Of a stretch of 64,000 bases of DNA, positions 1 to 12,835 are shown one piece after another (the first letter of the stretch is position 1; each line of letters starts with the position of its first letter). Source of the stretch: Pardosa pseudoannulata (Eukaryota; Arthropoda; Arachnida; Araneae; Lycosidae). The DNA lies in assembly GCA_032207245.1 (NCBI GenBank), contig CM063501.1, positions 82,070,465 to 82,134,464 on the forward strand. The letters run 5' to 3'. The notes under the pieces are model-generated. The model was not told the DNA's origin. It searched no databases and saw only the letters and a program-made list of their open reading frames with translations. The position numbers and the translations under genes were made by a program.

Positions 1-1193
1 AACGTATTTAATTTCCTAAACATCTAACATTCCGTTTACGAAAGTCACTAGACGTCACCTCTTTAAAATCAGCCAGTTAGACCAACATAAAATATTGGCT
101 TCATTTAATTACATGGAAAGTTAAACTTTAATCTGCAGTGCATTCTCTAGTATGCATCGAACCAGTCACTCGATTCATTCCAAGCGATGAATGCCTTTGC
201 ATGATTTAGGCACATTGCTAAGTGGATAAAATCGTCCAGATAAAATTCGTGATATTCGTTAAAGGGTTAACAAAGCTCACTATCGGTCCGCAGAATCAAT
301 TTCACTGAAATTAATTAGCCTGACTGTGTGACTGTTGTAAGAGGAAAGGAAATCCACAATTCTAAAATTGTGGCGTGATACCTGATTAATTCATCGAATA
401 TTTTCTTTAAGTAAAATTTAAAGTCTTGTGTGTAGTGATTAATAATATTAACTGTCGGTATCCATTTTTATTTTGTTATATATATAAAAGTATTTTTAAC
501 ATGAATTTACATGTTTACTTTTTGTTAGAAAAAAATTATAAAGGCGATCTTACACAATGAATGATATTTAAAAACTTATTTTATCTCTACTTGAAAGCTT
601 TTTGTAATGTCCGTGTATATATTATCGTTTTTTTTAATATAAAAATATTTTGTGATTGGTAGTAAGTATATTTTTAATAATTCTATTCAAGATAGTACGT
701 ACATAAATAATATATATTATATAGTAATTCTAAGATTAATAAAATTTATCAATAAAAACGATATACACTTTACTATGCATTCTAACACAATTATAATACA
801 CTATATAACCGTGTAACTTTAAAAAATAATCAAATTGTTAAAAAGCTTTATAAATGAAATCCTCTGTCTTAGAATTGAATTAATTATTTTACTTACCCCT
901 TTTACTTAGTAAGTAATAAAAGATATGAAATCTCTATCATTGGGGTGACCCTCATAAAATATTACTGATAAAAATAAATTAAATATTGGATGAAGGTTTT
1001 AATCAATGCAGCAGCTGGAACCAAAATGTATCACATAGGCCTGTATAGCTGTTAGAGGGAAATCCTAAACGAGTGTTACACACGATCATATTCACACTCA
1101 CAGAGCGGCTAAAATTGTATAAGAATGCATATGCAAAGAGATAAGGAACCAATCAGAATACGGTGCTTCACCTTCACCTATATCAGACAATAG
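1..1193. other. AT-rich intergenic sequence
   Basis: No coding region is recognisable on either strand. The first few hundred bases hold one diverged copy of the satellite unit listed separately. The rest is AT-rich sequence with short homopolymer runs and no structure I can name. Confidence 0.6.
130..345 (+). repeat. Isolated degenerate copy of the 0.53-kb satellite unit
   Basis: Phrases typical of the unit appear in the usual order: a remark of atccac/ctgcag, cgaatcact-like text, catgatttaggca, gataaaatcgtccag, gttaaagggttaa and gaaattaattag. The same phrases recur near 3.15, 6.55, 7.33 and 21.5 kb and throughout 9.6-17.3 kb. The copy is diverged and its edges are approximate. Confidence 0.5.
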
Positions 1194-1223
1194 TTGCCTG
1201 GCATAGTTATTAGACCAGTTACT

Positions 1224-2245
1224 GCTGCTACAATGACAGGTTATCAACATTTAAGTGAGTTTGAACTTGGTGTTATAGTTGGTTCAAGAGAGATGGGACA
1301 TACCATCTCCGAGGTAAGGAAAATATTAGGATTTTCCCGAATCACTTATTCACTAGTGTATCGTAAATATCTTTAATCCGGTTAAAACATCAAATCTCTG
1401 ACATCTCTGTGGCCTGAAAAGATCCTGCAAAAACGGTACGAATGACGACTGAGAAGAATCATTAAATGTGATAGATTTCAATGTTGGGCTAATAACAGGT
1501 GTGAGAGTGTGAACCAATCAACGAAGCACTATCGATTTGGGCTTTCGGATTTGAAGGCCCACTGGTGTACCGTTATTGATTAAACGACACAAAACTTTAC
1601 TCCTCACTTGGGCCCATCAACATCGACATTGGACTGGTGAAGACTAGAAACCCTTTGATGGTCTGACGAGTCTCATTTCAAATTTATCGAGCGGATGGAC
1701 GTGTACGGGTATGGAATTATCCTCGTGAATTCATGGATTCTGTCTATCAACAGGGGACTGTAACAAACAGGGATATGGTGGAGTCTCTGTGGTAATATGG
1801 GATGCGTTCAGTTGGAATGATATCGGATACCTGATACGCTAGATACGACTCTGACAGCTGACACGTAGAGCTACACGACTTTTCTCTTATCACATGGATC
1901 CATTCAGGTCCAAAATTTAGGTATTATTCATTTCAATATACTTGGGGAATTCCAGGAGGACAATGCGACACTTAATACGTCCAGAATTACTACAGAGTGG
2001 CTCCAAGAACACTCTTTTTACTTTAAGCACTTTCGCTATCCACCTAAATACCCATACATATTCATTATTTACATATCTGGGATGCCTTGCAATGTGCAGT
2101 TCAGAATAGTTCTATACCACCTCGTACTGTTAGGGATTTATGGACAGCCCTACAGGTTTCATGGTATCAGTTACCTCAAACACTACTTTAGGTAATATTC
2201 GAGTCCATGCCGCTTCCAGTGGCACTTCTGTGTGGTCTCGGGGAC
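1224..2245 (+). pseudogene. Tc1-type transposase pseudogene
   Basis: This is the remnant of a Tc1-family DNA transposase, the enzyme that cuts and pastes an element into TA sites in the nucleus. The N-terminal part reads clearly as MTGYQHLSEFELGVIVGSRE, followed by an HTH-like stretch ending in SLVYRKYL and then a stop. Further pieces lie in shifting frames: RLRRIIKCDRF, WSDESHFKF around the first catalytic Asp, EDNATLNTSRITTEWLQEHS around the second Asp, and HIWDALQCAV just after the place where the catalytic Glu should sit. The C-terminal end resembles ESMPLPVALLCVV. Several frameshifts and stops break the reading frame and the Glu region is eroded, so it cannot be active. I did not identify convincing terminal inverted repeats. 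The family call is secure; the exact ends are not. Confidence 0.8.
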
Positions 2246-2484
2246 CCTACACGATATTAAGCGGTTGTGCCAGTTTTTTGGTTCTTTTACTTTATATATA
2301 CAGCATATAAAAGCAGACATAACTATCTATATATCTATGTGTAAAAGTAATGCAAGATTTTTTAATCAAACGTACCAACTTAATTATAATTATATTTTAA
2401 AATCATTTTCTGGCCGTTTTATATTTAAAATGACAGGTTTTCGAAAATACCTTTGGTTTTTAAGTAAAAATACCAAACATTCAT

Positions 2485-2491
2485 ACACACA

Positions 2492-2536
<45 letters not shown>
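2485..2536. repeat. (CA)n microsatellite
   Basis: About 25 CA dinucleotides with one GACA interruption. A short TATG and a G-run follow. The open frame running through it is an artefact of the repeat. Confidence 0.95.
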
Positions 2537-2538
<2 letters not shown>

Positions 2539-2539
2539 G

Positions 2540-3120
2540 TCGGGGGGGATCTCAGGAAGATAACGCGAGGAAAACTGGATTGGATATGTCTAATCTAAAT
2601 TTCTTAATTATATCATGGATACATTTTATATTTCATAATTGATGAAACTTAAGCTTTAGAATATCAGATATAGTAAAATTAGATTTAGATCTTAGGATTA
2701 AAATAACTAACAATCATGGAACCAATAAAAGGTATAAAACAATTATCATTTGATGGCAAGGATTAAAAAGTGTAATGATATGAATGAGGGAATATAATTT
2801 TAGAACATGTAAATTTATATATAGATTAATTAAAGAACATTTTGTTTTTATACTTTAAAACTTTATAAAAGCAATACGGTAACGTTTAAGTTTTTACAAA
2901 TCAATAATTTCAAAGAAAAGTTTAATGGCATATATCTTTAAATGAGTTCTAGAAAATTGTCTTGTGTGATTAGATGTCACTCGTGTATCCACACAATTTT
3001 TTATACACAATATACATTATTTTACAAATACTCATAACCGACATTATGTACCTTCAAATCCATAAGATCGGTTTCCAATAATTAAAGGGAGAATGAACCT
3101 TTATTCCTCAGCTTAACGTT
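2540..3120. other. Unassigned AT-rich sequence
   Basis: I see no gene, RNA or mobile-element hallmark in this stretch. Confidence 0.5.
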
Positions 3121-3139
3121 TATTTTCGTCTCTACAGTG

Positions 3140-3330
3140 AACGAGCCATTGAAGATTTTCCGAAGTGCTGATTGACTGTAGGTAATTTAGGTACTGTATT
3201 AAGCAGGATAAATTCGTCCAGATAAAATCTGTGATACTCGTTAAAAGTTAATAAAACTTGAAATTGGTTCACAGAAACCAGTTTCATTGAAATTAATTAA
3301 TCTAACCTTAATGATTAAAAGAGTTACTAT
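3140..3330 (+). repeat. Isolated degenerate copy of the 0.53-kb satellite unit
   Basis: It carries the phrases gataaattcgtccagataa, atactcgttaaaagttaat, aattggttcacag and cattgaaattaattaatc in the same order as the copy at the start of the window. The flanks are not tandem copies, so this is a dispersed or eroded unit. Confidence 0.5.
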
Positions 3331-3614
3331 AATTGTGTCATGCGATATCTGACGAACTTTTAAACTGTGTATTTTTAACTGCCTTTTATAATAGTAAATA
3401 CTGTTAGCTTTGTTTCACATGAAAATGATTTAAAAAACTGTTAATTTATTTATGTATAAAGAACTCATGTTGTGTCTCCTGAAAAATATATAGGTGAACT
3501 CATAATACTCATGTTTGTAAACATTGTGATTCAGTAGTGTTTTGAAATTAACTAGTCTAACCGTGATGAATAAAAAGGGCATAGAATCTCTTCAATTCGA
3601 AAATTGTTGCTTAA

Positions 3615-4335
3615 CATATTGTATGCGAGACACGTACTAGTACTTTTTCTGTCGATTGATACTTGAGAGTGGGTATGTGGTTTTGAGTTAATTTAACACA
3701 TTGTATACGGGACACGTACTAGTACGTTTTCTGATGACTAATACTTGAGAGCGGGAAATGTACTAGTACGTTTTCTGATGACTAATACTTGAGAGCGGGA
3801 AATGTACTAGTACGTTTTCTGACGATTCATACTTGAGGGCCGGGTCACATACTAGTACGGGTTAGTGTAACAACATGGATTGTTTGTGGTACAAAAATAA
3901 CGGTATATACAGGAAAACGAAGCCGAATGTTCTTGTCTACTACATAGATTTGGGAAAAAAAATAGACAAATAAAAACTAGTTTTTACATTATAATTTTTA
4001 GGATTGTTCTTTTCATTTTTTATAATGAAAAATGATTTTAAATAAAATAATTCAAAAAATTAAAACTATATTATACTATTTTTATTTGATTTTTCATGTT
4101 TAAGATACTATTATAAATTTATTCACTAAAAAATATATTTTGTGTTTACAAAAATCTTTTGCTTGTTATTTATATATTTCTATTTATATATTTCTTTATA
4201 TATTTCAATATAGAATAGAAAAGTTGGTTATAAAATTAAATAATTTTCGTTCTATTGAGATTTAACTCAACAATTAAATTTACGTGCGAATTGCCCGCTT
4301 TAATTCCGCTGCGAAGTGTACCCGTAGACAATGTG
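3615..4335 (+). mobile_element. TTAA-type MITE, GTAC-palindrome family, copy 1
   Basis: This is a non-autonomous element with piggyBac-like features. A TTAA at 3611-3614 precedes CATATTGTATGCGAGACACG, and a second TTAA plus left end (CACATTGTATACGGGACACG) lies 82 bases inside, which suggests a nested or duplicated left end. The right end reads inward as CACATTGTCTACGG, and its TTAA has decayed to TAAA. Five near-identical palindromes (GTACTAGTAC or one change from it) start at 3634, 3715, 3760, 3804 and 3849, so the last four sit about 45 bases apart with spacers like gatacttgagagcggg. There is no coding capacity. The same family occurs at 10.0 kb and, inverted, at 62.2 kb. The piggyBac assignment rests on TTAA and end structure only. 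Confidence 0.75.
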
Positions 4336-4339
4336 TAAA

Positions 4340-6530
4340 TATAGATCTGATTTTTAAACTAACATGCATTTGTATTGTATTAATATGTGTATGGTATTTG
4401 TGGCTGTCTGGGAAGATCAGACTGGTGACACCTATAAGTGAAATATGGTATCTGTTTGGGTATGGGTAGGTATAGGAATCTTTACTTTCCCGTTACTGAC
4501 TCCCCCTGGCATTCGGATTTTTCAGTGTTAATTGAGTTCCAGGTAATTAGTATTGTTGTAAGGGAACAATATGGTGAGAAACTCTTGTTTAAATGCAATT
4601 GGCAGCTATGGAGACTAGGACGTAGAAGTTAAAGGATAATTAATCTCATTCGCAGTAAAGTAACATGTATACAAATGAATTTCGCAACTAGTGATAGTCG
4701 TAAGTGACGTGAATGCAACAGGTCTAATGGGAGAAAAAGGAGTTTGTGACGTCGGGATGGACAAGTCGGCTGGGTTGACGGGAGATAAAAGGTAAAGACA
4801 ATAACGAGGACGACAAGGATTACTCTCCGACTATGTGTGATTATCTAAAATTTCAGGCTGTGTAAAGAAGACAATGAGTTTTTATAAGAGTAATTTTTTG
4901 CTTTCGACACCCTCATGAGTAATGTTTTCTATTTTTCGTAAACTGTTATTTTGTTAAGCGAAAAATCATGTTGGCTTGTCTACTTTAGGAATAAATTAAT
5001 TTGTCCCTATAACTTATGCGGGTAGCAAAATTCTTAATACCTTTTCAGAGTAATTCTCGCATGTGGTGAGGCGATTTTGAACATTAATGCAATTGATAAT
5101 TAATATAATTGATTTATTAATATAATTGATATAAATAAAACGAGTAGTGAAATGCTTGGGATCTAAATCTGACCTCATCACATATTTTGTAAAGGGAAAA
5201 CGACCTATGAAAATTAATTGAATGGATTCGTTGTGTTCAGTCCCAGATTAGAATCAAGTCTCCGTTTATGATACTAAATAAAAATGTACCTTTGTGGAGT
5301 TATTTATGAGTCCCTAAACGACAGTGATCGATTTGAAGGGGTAATATTTTCGAGGTGACAATCTGAAGTGTTCCAGTGCATCCGCCTTTCAGAATCACCC
5401 CAATGGTTTAGAATGCCCTAGAACAGTGGCAAGACTGAAGTCAGCAGTGTCTACATCCTTTTACTAAGAGTTCTCAATGTGAATATTCAATTGGTACACC
5501 CAATAGATCCACAAAGGTACTTATTATAAAAATTTGAATTTGAAATTAAGACCTCTCTCTTTTTTATATAAATGATTAGTATCTGATTAATTTTAAATTT
5601 TGAATAAGGTGGCACCTAATAAAAAATTTGAAAAGCAATGTTTTTTCTTAAATTTGAATTAATTTTCTGTACACATAAAAAGACATATAAATAGTATACA
5701 ATAAATTCTCTTATTTTTATTTAAAAGTATAAACCTTGTATGTGTTTGTTTATTTTAATTGTGTAACATTTGATTTAGTAACTTTTAATTAGCTTATTAG
5801 TTCTAAAAATAAGTCTGTAGTCTCTAAGAACCTGTGGTTGAATTTAAATTTTAATAATCTACACAACCCAGTGCAAATAAATCTAGTCATAGACTAACTA
5901 AATAATAATCACTATAAATTGATCACAGGTAAATACCTAAATTTAATGAGAGCTATAGGACATTGCATAACATAAATAACAATAACATGAAATGAGAAGC
6001 TCCATTTGAAAGAATAATCTTTGGTTTCGCATGAAATTGAAACCCCATTAATAAAAGGAAATGGTTGTTCCCTTTCATTTAGTTTCATAATAGCATGTTC
6101 CTAATTTTTTTTAAAGTTTTTTAAGTTTATATAATAAAATTTTTTTGTGTTATTTTTATTACTGTTATACAGTAAAAATATCGCTGACTCAAAAGTTTTT
6201 TATATTTACCCTATTTTTGGTTTATTGTGAGCCTCAACCATAAAAGCTTGAGGAACCCAGAAGTATTATGTATACAAATAAAAGCATAAATCGTAGAAAA
6301 AACTCTATATAAATAATACAAATACAGACAGTTATAAATATATTGTTTGGTCTAAAATTGTTATATAATTGCCCATTATCAAACTGCTACCAGCAATTGA
6401 TTTAATTCCTTTTCGACTACTTAATAAGATTATGTAGTTGAAGCAATATATATATAAATAGTTGAAACACTTATATAATACAAAGTATTTGAAGAAATAT
6501 GTAATACCGGTGTCTGGTTACTTACTCGTA
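4340..6530. other. Unassigned sequence, no gene found
   Basis: Mostly AT-rich. Two patches of more mixed composition, near 4.69-4.87 kb and 5.30-5.50 kb, do not translate into anything I recognise in any frame; they may be eroded element pieces. Confidence 0.5.
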
Positions 6531-6534
6531 GGAA

Positions 6535-6780
6535 TTAAGATTCAATCTCCGGCGATTATGTTCTATTGAACGAATCACTCGATTCATTCCAAAGCGATGA
6601 ATATATTTACATGATTTAGGTAATGTAGTAAATAGAATAAAATCATTCTAATAAAATCTGTGTTATTCAAATATTGGTCTCCGAATTGTATTTTACCGAA
6701 ATTAATTTTCCTACCGTGACGATTATAAAAGGCTCTGAATCTTTTCGTTTACTAAAATTGTGATATCCACTGTAATTTTA
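6535..6780 (+). repeat. Isolated degenerate copy of the 0.53-kb satellite unit
   Basis: Recognised by gaacgaatcactcgattcat, acatgatttaggtaatg, ataaaatcattctaataaa and accgaaattaattttccta, in the order seen in the main array. The copy is strongly diverged. Confidence 0.5.
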
Positions 6781-6784
6781 ATCT

Positions 6785-7315
6785 TATTCTTGATTTTCGT
6801 AATTTTTGTGTGCGGTATTTAGCTGTGTTAACTGGCATTCTGCAGTCGTATTTATTTGCATGTAATACATGATTTGAAAAAGCCTCAATGTTTCTGATAT
6901 TTTAATAACAAATAAAATAAATAATAATTTGAATTTCTTTGCTGTTTTTCTATGTTTGCTTTTTTTTGCTATTTTTATGTTGTATTTATGTGTATTTTAA
7001 ATGCAAATACAAGTATCATAAAAAATTATTTTAGTTGACTTTGAAGCTAAGCTATAAAAATTTTACCTGGCATAAAATAGTATATTAATAAAATATAAAT
7101 CTGATAAACATACATATTCGGAAATGATAGTTTAAAAAAAAATTTTATGGAATATAATAATAAAACTATTTTAGTTTCTTACAGTGTCGTGTAAATATGC
7201 AATTAGTTCGTAACTGCTCATTAATACTATCTCTTTAGGGCAATACATAATATCGATGTCCACGTTAATTAAGCAGAAAATTAAGCTTCTATTCTCAGTA
7301 ATTATTATTCAATCG
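6785..7315. other. Unassigned AT-rich sequence
   Basis: Nothing beyond AT-rich low-complexity DNA is visible. Confidence 0.5.
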
Positions 7316-7317
7316 GT

Positions 7318-7560
7318 ATTGAACGAGTCACGCAATTCATTCTAACAGTATACATGCCTTTACACGATTTAGAAACCGTATTAAGTTGGATAATATCGTC
7401 CAGATAAAATAGGCGATATACGTTAACGATTTAATAATTTCAAAATATATATTAACCAGATCCATTTACTTTAATTTAATTAGTATAACAGTGGTGAATT
7501 AAGCAGTCAAAAGACATTATTCGGTTCTAATACTATCAAATGATATCCGATGATACCTTT
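7318..7560 (+). repeat. Isolated degenerate copy of the 0.53-kb satellite unit
   Basis: The order gaacgagtcacgcaattcat, acacgatttagaaaccg, ataatatcgtccagataaa and tttaattagtata matches the main array. It lies directly upstream of the first long TA microsatellite. Confidence 0.5.
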
Positions 7561-7924
7561 GTCATATTTTCGTTTAGATAAGAATTATAACTGTGCGATA
7601 TTAGCGTTACCATTGCTAACAAAGACTATGCCTTTATATCTTACTTCGATATTAAATTCAATAAACTGATATTTTAAAGTTTATTTTTTAAAAATGTAAG
7701 AACATAGTGTTGTATTTAGAAATTAACTGAAATATTTTAATGTGAAGGGATAAATTTCTATTTTTATAAATTGACAGCGTTCCTATTTATTCAGTTAATA
7801 TCTTCTAATATGAGAGAAAGATCTAAAAAAAGCGAATTTTTTGTGGGGCCTTCAAAATCAATTGTGGCTGCAAAAGTATATAAAACGGCATAAAGACAGC
7901 AATCCTACAGATATCCTACAGCTG

Positions 7925-7943
7925 GTATATATATATATATATA

Positions 7944-8025
<82 letters not shown>

Positions 8026-8056
8026 ATATGTATATATATATATGTGTGTGTGTGTT

Positions 8057-8142
<86 letters not shown>
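7925..8142. repeat. (TA)n microsatellite with a GT block
   Basis: About 215 bases of nearly pure TA dinucleotides, with a TATGCATA interruption, a TATTATA slip and one GTGTGTGTGTTTGTG block in the middle. Open frames here (Tyr-Ile repeats) are not genes. Confidence 0.97.
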
Positions 8143-8925
<783 letters not shown>

Positions 8926-8929
8926 CTTA

Positions 8930-9560
8930 TTATAAAGATCAGTTAAGTGATTATATGAATATTATTAACGGAAAAATGATATCTCAATACAGTTACATTT
9001 TTATGTTTCTAATGAAGGTAAATCTCAGAGCTTTTAAAACAGGGAAGTATCATTGTTTTAGAAGGTTTGTATAGAAATGTTTAATTTATTAATGGCTACA
9101 TGGAACTGAAAAATTCAATAAAATTAAATGTTTTAAAGTGTTAAAATTAATATAAAAATTAAATATTGAAATCTCCCAGTTAAACTAGTATATAGTTTTA
9201 GTTTTCCCCGAAATTTCACCGGAAATCAAACTGAAATCCACAGCACTTATTTTCTGTTCTTCACTAAACGTGTCACTACTTTCAGAATCGTAAGAGATGA
9301 ATACGATTTCATAATTTCACCTTCATGGATCTTAAACTAATAAAAGAAAATTCATATCACAATTGCAACTGTTTTGTAAGTATAATTGAATAAAGTAACA
9401 TAAAATAAAAGTTAAATTAGCGTTTAATTCTAGCTTACAAAATTAACTAAAAGCCGATGTATATCAGTGAGATACAAAAGTACATTTTGATCAGCATATG
9501 CATGTAGATAAATTAAAGCAATGTACAATATGAATTCAAATAGTTAAACCGAAAATTAAA
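8930..9560. other. Unassigned AT-rich sequence
   Basis: No gene seen. From about 9.2 kb onward, fragments such as aaatccacagcacttattttc resemble the satellite unit, so the array may begin here in decayed form. Confidence 0.5.
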
Positions 9561-10039
9561 GTTAAATCCACAGCGGTAACATTCTATATTGCATTACGAT
9601 TCACCCTTTTCAAGCCAGACAACTTAATGTCATTCCATGATTTAGATAGTGCATTTAATCGGATAAAATCGATTAAATAATCTTTGCAATATACGTTAAA
9701 TGATTTATAAACCTAAGAAATATGTCCGCTTAATCAATGCATATGAAATTAACCAGTCTATTAGAATAGAAAATCGAACTTATCGAATTCTCTTATTATT
9801 CACGTGATCTTAGATGAATTTTAAACTCGTATGTTTGTAAATAGGTTTAAGTCTATACAATATACAGGTTGTTTATACGTGGGTAAATGAGATTAATATG
9901 TACGGATTAAAGATCTATCCAAATGGTTATGTGAAAAATACTTGATTTGTATGACAATATACTCTTTTGAAAAAAGTCATTAAAAATCCCTGACTTAAAA
10001 CTATCTAGTCAAAGTAATTAAATATACCATTTCACTTAA

Positions 10040-10325
10040 CACATAGTATGCAGGACAATACTAGTACGTTTTATAACGATTGATACTTGAGCGCGGGTCA
10101 CGTACTAGTACGGGCTAGCGTAACAACATGGCTTGTTTGTGGGCACAGAAATAACGGTATATACAGGAAAACGAAGCCGAACGTTCTTGTCTACTACATA
10201 GATTCCGGAAATATTTAGACAAATAAAAACAAATTTTTACATCATTCTATGAGGAACCACAGAAAGGGAAAGTTGATTAAAAAAAAAAAAAATTTGATTT
10301 AAAATTAACTTTTAATTTATCCTTG

Positions 10326-10366
<41 letters not shown>

Positions 10367-10510
10367 TTTATATTTCAATATAAAATACGAAATATTCTTT
10401 AAAAAATTAAATAATTTTCGAACTATTGATATTTAACTGAATAACTAAATTTACGCTCAAAACGCCGGTTCCCGATACAATTCCGCTGCGATATGTTAAC
10501 ACACAATGTG
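10040..10510 (+). mobile_element. TTAA-type MITE, GTAC-palindrome family, copy 2
   Basis: Flanked by TTAA on both sides (10036-10039 and 10511-10514). The left end starts CACATAGTATGCAGGACA and the right end reads inward CACATTGTGTGTTAAC. Two palindromic units (ATACTAGTAC and GTACTAGTAC) start at 10058 and 10102. The body then follows copy 1 closely: cggtatatacaggaaaacg, cttgtctactacatagatt, and ttccgctgcga near the right end. It contains an internal TA microsatellite of about 30 bases and no open reading frame. It is inserted in the satellite array. Confidence 0.8.
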
Positions 10511-10924
10511 TTAACTAAGCATAAGAATACATTTAAAGTCATAGTGGTTAATTTCTATTACGTTTTCTGAATCACTCTTTTCACACCAAAGAGTGTAATG
10601 CTATTTTAAGATTTATGGCATTGCTTTAAGTTAGGTCAAAATAAAATTGGTAATATACATGAAAGAGTTTATAAACTTGAAGAATTTTCCACTGAGTGGA
10701 CTTTATTCAAATTAATCCTTATAACTGTGACTGTTAAAAGAATTTAATCTTTTCGAATCTTGTATTATCCGTAAACGTATGGATGTATATTAGACTAATA
10801 TGTTCCTTAAGGTGGAATTGATTTGGTTTAATTTGAAGCAATACGGTCTACAGTTTTGCTACTTGACGGCTAACGAGGTTGGGTTCTGTTGATTAAAGCT
10901 AAATAACCGTGACCGAATGTTTAA

Positions 10925-11085
10925 AGGGTAAAACAGTGGTTCTTAAGTTCATGGGCTTGAATCCTACTGATGGCATTGATTTAAGTAGTCATTCATAATC
11001 AGATTTAGGCAGTAAGTTCCAGTCACATTAGTTCCTGTGTAGGTAAACTGTAGAAAGATGCGTCCCAATGCAATCAACCAAATGG
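10925..11085 (+). mobile_element. Probable degenerate tRNA-derived SINE
   Basis: The segment resembles the clear SINE near 27.1 kb. A B-box-like GGCTTGAATCC precedes tactgatggcattgattt, matching cactatggcatggatg there, and further pieces such as cacattagttcctgtg and taggtaaactgtag follow in related order. The A-box region is strongly eroded. The edges are guesses. Confidence 0.4.
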
Positions 11086-12835
11086 CTTTGTGAAAAATAT
11101 AATTGTAGTGGTGTAGTACTTTGCTGTTGTTACTTCAAATGCATTATTCTACTTTAAATGAATAACCCAAGTTTGGTTTATATCATCTTTAATTATAGAA
11201 AAATGCACTGATCTATATTACAAAATACAAATATATTAGTGAGAAGAAAATATAAGGAAAAGGCTAAAAAATTATAAATTAAAGTAGCACTCAACGTGCT
11301 ACACCTGAAAGAAGAACAAAAAATATTGCCAAAATCTATGAGCAGGCTGCATTCTTTTTCTTCCTTCTAAAAGTACTCCAACAACCCTATACTTGTTTTC
11401 GCCAAAAAACTCTTTCAACTCGTTATTGTTCCATTATTCTGTGCACGATGCGTCCTTATGAATATTTGATTTCTAGGCCAATACATGAAATTGTCAAAAA
11501 CAATTACAAACTCTTCAGTTAAAATTATCTAGATAAACTAATATATAATATCGATTTCTTTAATTATTTGGAAAAAGAAGTTTAAATACTCAACGGTTAA
11601 TTCCTATTCTGCATTAAAAAATTACTCTATTCATAGCAGACCCTATAATGTATTTTCAGGAATTAGACACTGCGTAAGACAAATAAAACTTGCAATATAT
11701 GCTTAAGGATTAATAAATCTGTGATATTTATTCGATCTGTCAATACATTTGAAATAAATCGGTGTAATACATATTATTAAAATAGGAAGGTAAACTTGTC
11801 GAATGCTTTATTGATTACGTGATCTTTGAAAAACTTTAAACTAGTAGGTCCGTTATAGCTAAATCGATTATGTTTAGTTTGAATCAGTATGGTCTACAGT
11901 TTTGCAACACGAGGCCTATTAATATAGGGATTTTTTAATGAAAATTGCTATTGGAATAACAAGTACGGATAATTGATTTCTAGGTGGATACATGCTACTT
12001 ACAAACGTCATCAGAAATCTTTCATTTAATACTATCGAATTTAAACTAGTCTAAAACATTATTTTCATTAATTACACAAAAAATGAAACTTTGATCCACA
12101 GCAGTAATTTTCTATTCCGCTTTACGAATCACTCTTCTCACGCAAGGCAGAGTAATATTTTTTCATAGTTTAATCACTGAATGAAGTCTTATAAATTTGT
12201 CTAGGTAAAATTGGTAACATACATTGAGCCAATAAAACGGAGAAATGTAGGTTAGAAGACAATGTATTTGAAATTAAGCGATCTTGGATGTATTTTAGAC
12301 TAGCATGTTGGTAAATTTTGTTTTGCTTGAATCAGAAGAATCTAACTTTTTGTAACACAAGCTCTAATAATATTAAGATCTTCTACTTTATGCTAAATCC
12401 AAATTAATAGGTGAAAAAATAAGTAGGAATGTTTGATTTCTAGGTTTATAAATGCAACTGATAAAGTTAATGAGGCATCACTCATTTAAAAATAAACTAA
12501 TCTGTAATATCAATTCACTTAATTACGCTGAAAATTAAACTTAAATCCACAGAGGTTAAATTGTTTTCCCCTGCAGACAGAATAATGTCATTTCCTGATG
12601 TAGGAACTGTATTCAGTCAAATAAAATTGGCAATATATGTTAAAGGGTTAATAAATCTGAGACATTTATCGCAGTAGCCAATGCATTCCAAATTATTCAT
12701 TGTAATCGTTAGTATTAAAATAGGAACTAAAAATAAGAACTTTTCGAATGCTGTATTGGTCGCGTGATCTTGGATGATTTTCAAAAATTATGTTAATAAT
12801 GGAAAAACTTGATTTTTTTGAAGCAGTATGTTTTA

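Larger units (their letters stand above)
9560..12833 (+). repeat. Degenerate left part of the 0.5-kb satellite array
   Basis: Repeated units begin with text like aaatccacagcggtaa, a cattacgaatcac phrase, aatgtcatt-catgatttag, ataaaat-ggcaatatat, gttaaagggttaataaa, a gaaattaa phrase and acgtgatcttggatgatttt. Recognisable unit starts fall near 9.60, 10.56, 11.61, 12.13 and 12.57 kb. Divergence is higher than in the right part of the array. One GTAC-family element and one degenerate SINE-like segment interrupt it. Confidence 0.7.

Noticed and set aside
2232..2642. 136-codon open frame
   Set aside because: It joins the tail of a dead transposase to a CA microsatellite (His-Thr repeats) and AT-rich DNA; no coherent protein.
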